This document shows positions 63,981 through 64,000 of a stretch of DNA of 64,000 bases, piece by piece. A program made the translations under genes and the position numbers. Positions within the stretch are counted from its first letter, which is position 1. Every line of letters begins with the position of its first letter. The notes under the pieces were generated by a model that was given only the letters and a program-made list of their open reading frames with translations, made no database searches and was not told where the DNA came from. The DNA comes from Puniceicoccaceae bacterium K14 (GTDB lineage: Bacteria; Verrucomicrobiota; Verrucomicrobiia; Opitutales; Opitutaceae): the NCBI GenBank assembly GCA_022538095.1, contig JAKYXN010000011.1, forward strand, positions 1 to 64,000, read 5' to 3'.

Positions 63981-64000
63981 ATACACTCGTCAGGAATCTC

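Noticed and set aside
1..64000. CRISPR arrays or tandem direct repeats
   Set aside because: Reading the intergenic regions shows no regularly spaced repeats; the only internal repeats are protein-domain duplications in coding sequence.

Overview
The window looks like chromosomal DNA of a Verrucomicrobiota bacterium, probably class Opitutia. This is inferred from gene content: a DUF1800/DUF1501 pair followed by a secreted protein with the NLSTRA-GTGAN type C-terminal repeats, a DUF5069 protein, a pyrophosphate-type phosphofructokinase, several hybrid histidine kinases, minor prepilins and weak Shine-Dalgarno sites. Most of the window is densely coded in short operons on both strands. Several convergent genes overlap by a few bases, and the only long gap is 21482-22530.

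Layout. 1-2118 is accessory DNA next to the 3' end of a tRNA-Leu(TAA): a truncated SpvB/Rhs-type protein, an unknown secreted protein and a decayed AlpA/excisionase-like gene. 2119-8396 is housekeeping: tRNA-Leu, nadD, rsfS, a DUF481 outer-membrane protein, a prepilin with a clear terminator, a methyltransferase, a thioredoxin-like protein, a TrmH-type RNA methyltransferase and coaBC. 8424-20090 is rich in signalling: a 1140-residue hybrid kinase, an AIM24-like protein, and a locus with a STAS protein divergent from a sugar transferase, a composite hexapeptide/transferase-like protein and an RsbW-GAF-RsbU fusion. A catalytically defective pyroglutamyl-peptidase homologue, a YhbY protein and a second hybrid kinase follow. 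20242-30603 holds hypotheticals, the non-coding gap, a kinase-like protein without a phosphoacceptor histidine, a metal permease with an HMA tail, a DUF5069 protein, hrpA and an S4 protein. 30719-35899 has a YfiR plus membrane hybrid kinase operon, YchJ and a MATE exporter. 36190-42017 is the DUF1800/DUF1501/surface-protein operon. 42031-50260 carries an NhaC-type antiporter, phosphofructokinase, glycyl-tRNA synthetase and a SNF2 helicase. 50280-63980 has an M16 peptidase, a minor-pilin cassette, map, a HAD protein, rmuC behind a DtxR regulator, a response regulator with a Cys-rich tail, an Smr protein, a double TonB_C protein and a DMT transporter.

How genes may work together. The most system-like region is 13047-17215. 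A STAS antagonist with its phosphorylatable serine sits opposite an operon that joins polysaccharide initiation genes to a protein carrying both the anti-sigma-type kinase and the PP2C phosphatase needed to switch that STAS protein. This resembles in logic the SypA/SypE control of Syp polysaccharide in Vibrio fischeri. Other linked sets are YfiR with its membrane kinase, the PilV/PilW/PilX-like cassette with a secreted partner, and the metal permease with a secreted thioredoxin-fold-like protein. All identifications come from reading the translations; no database search was run.
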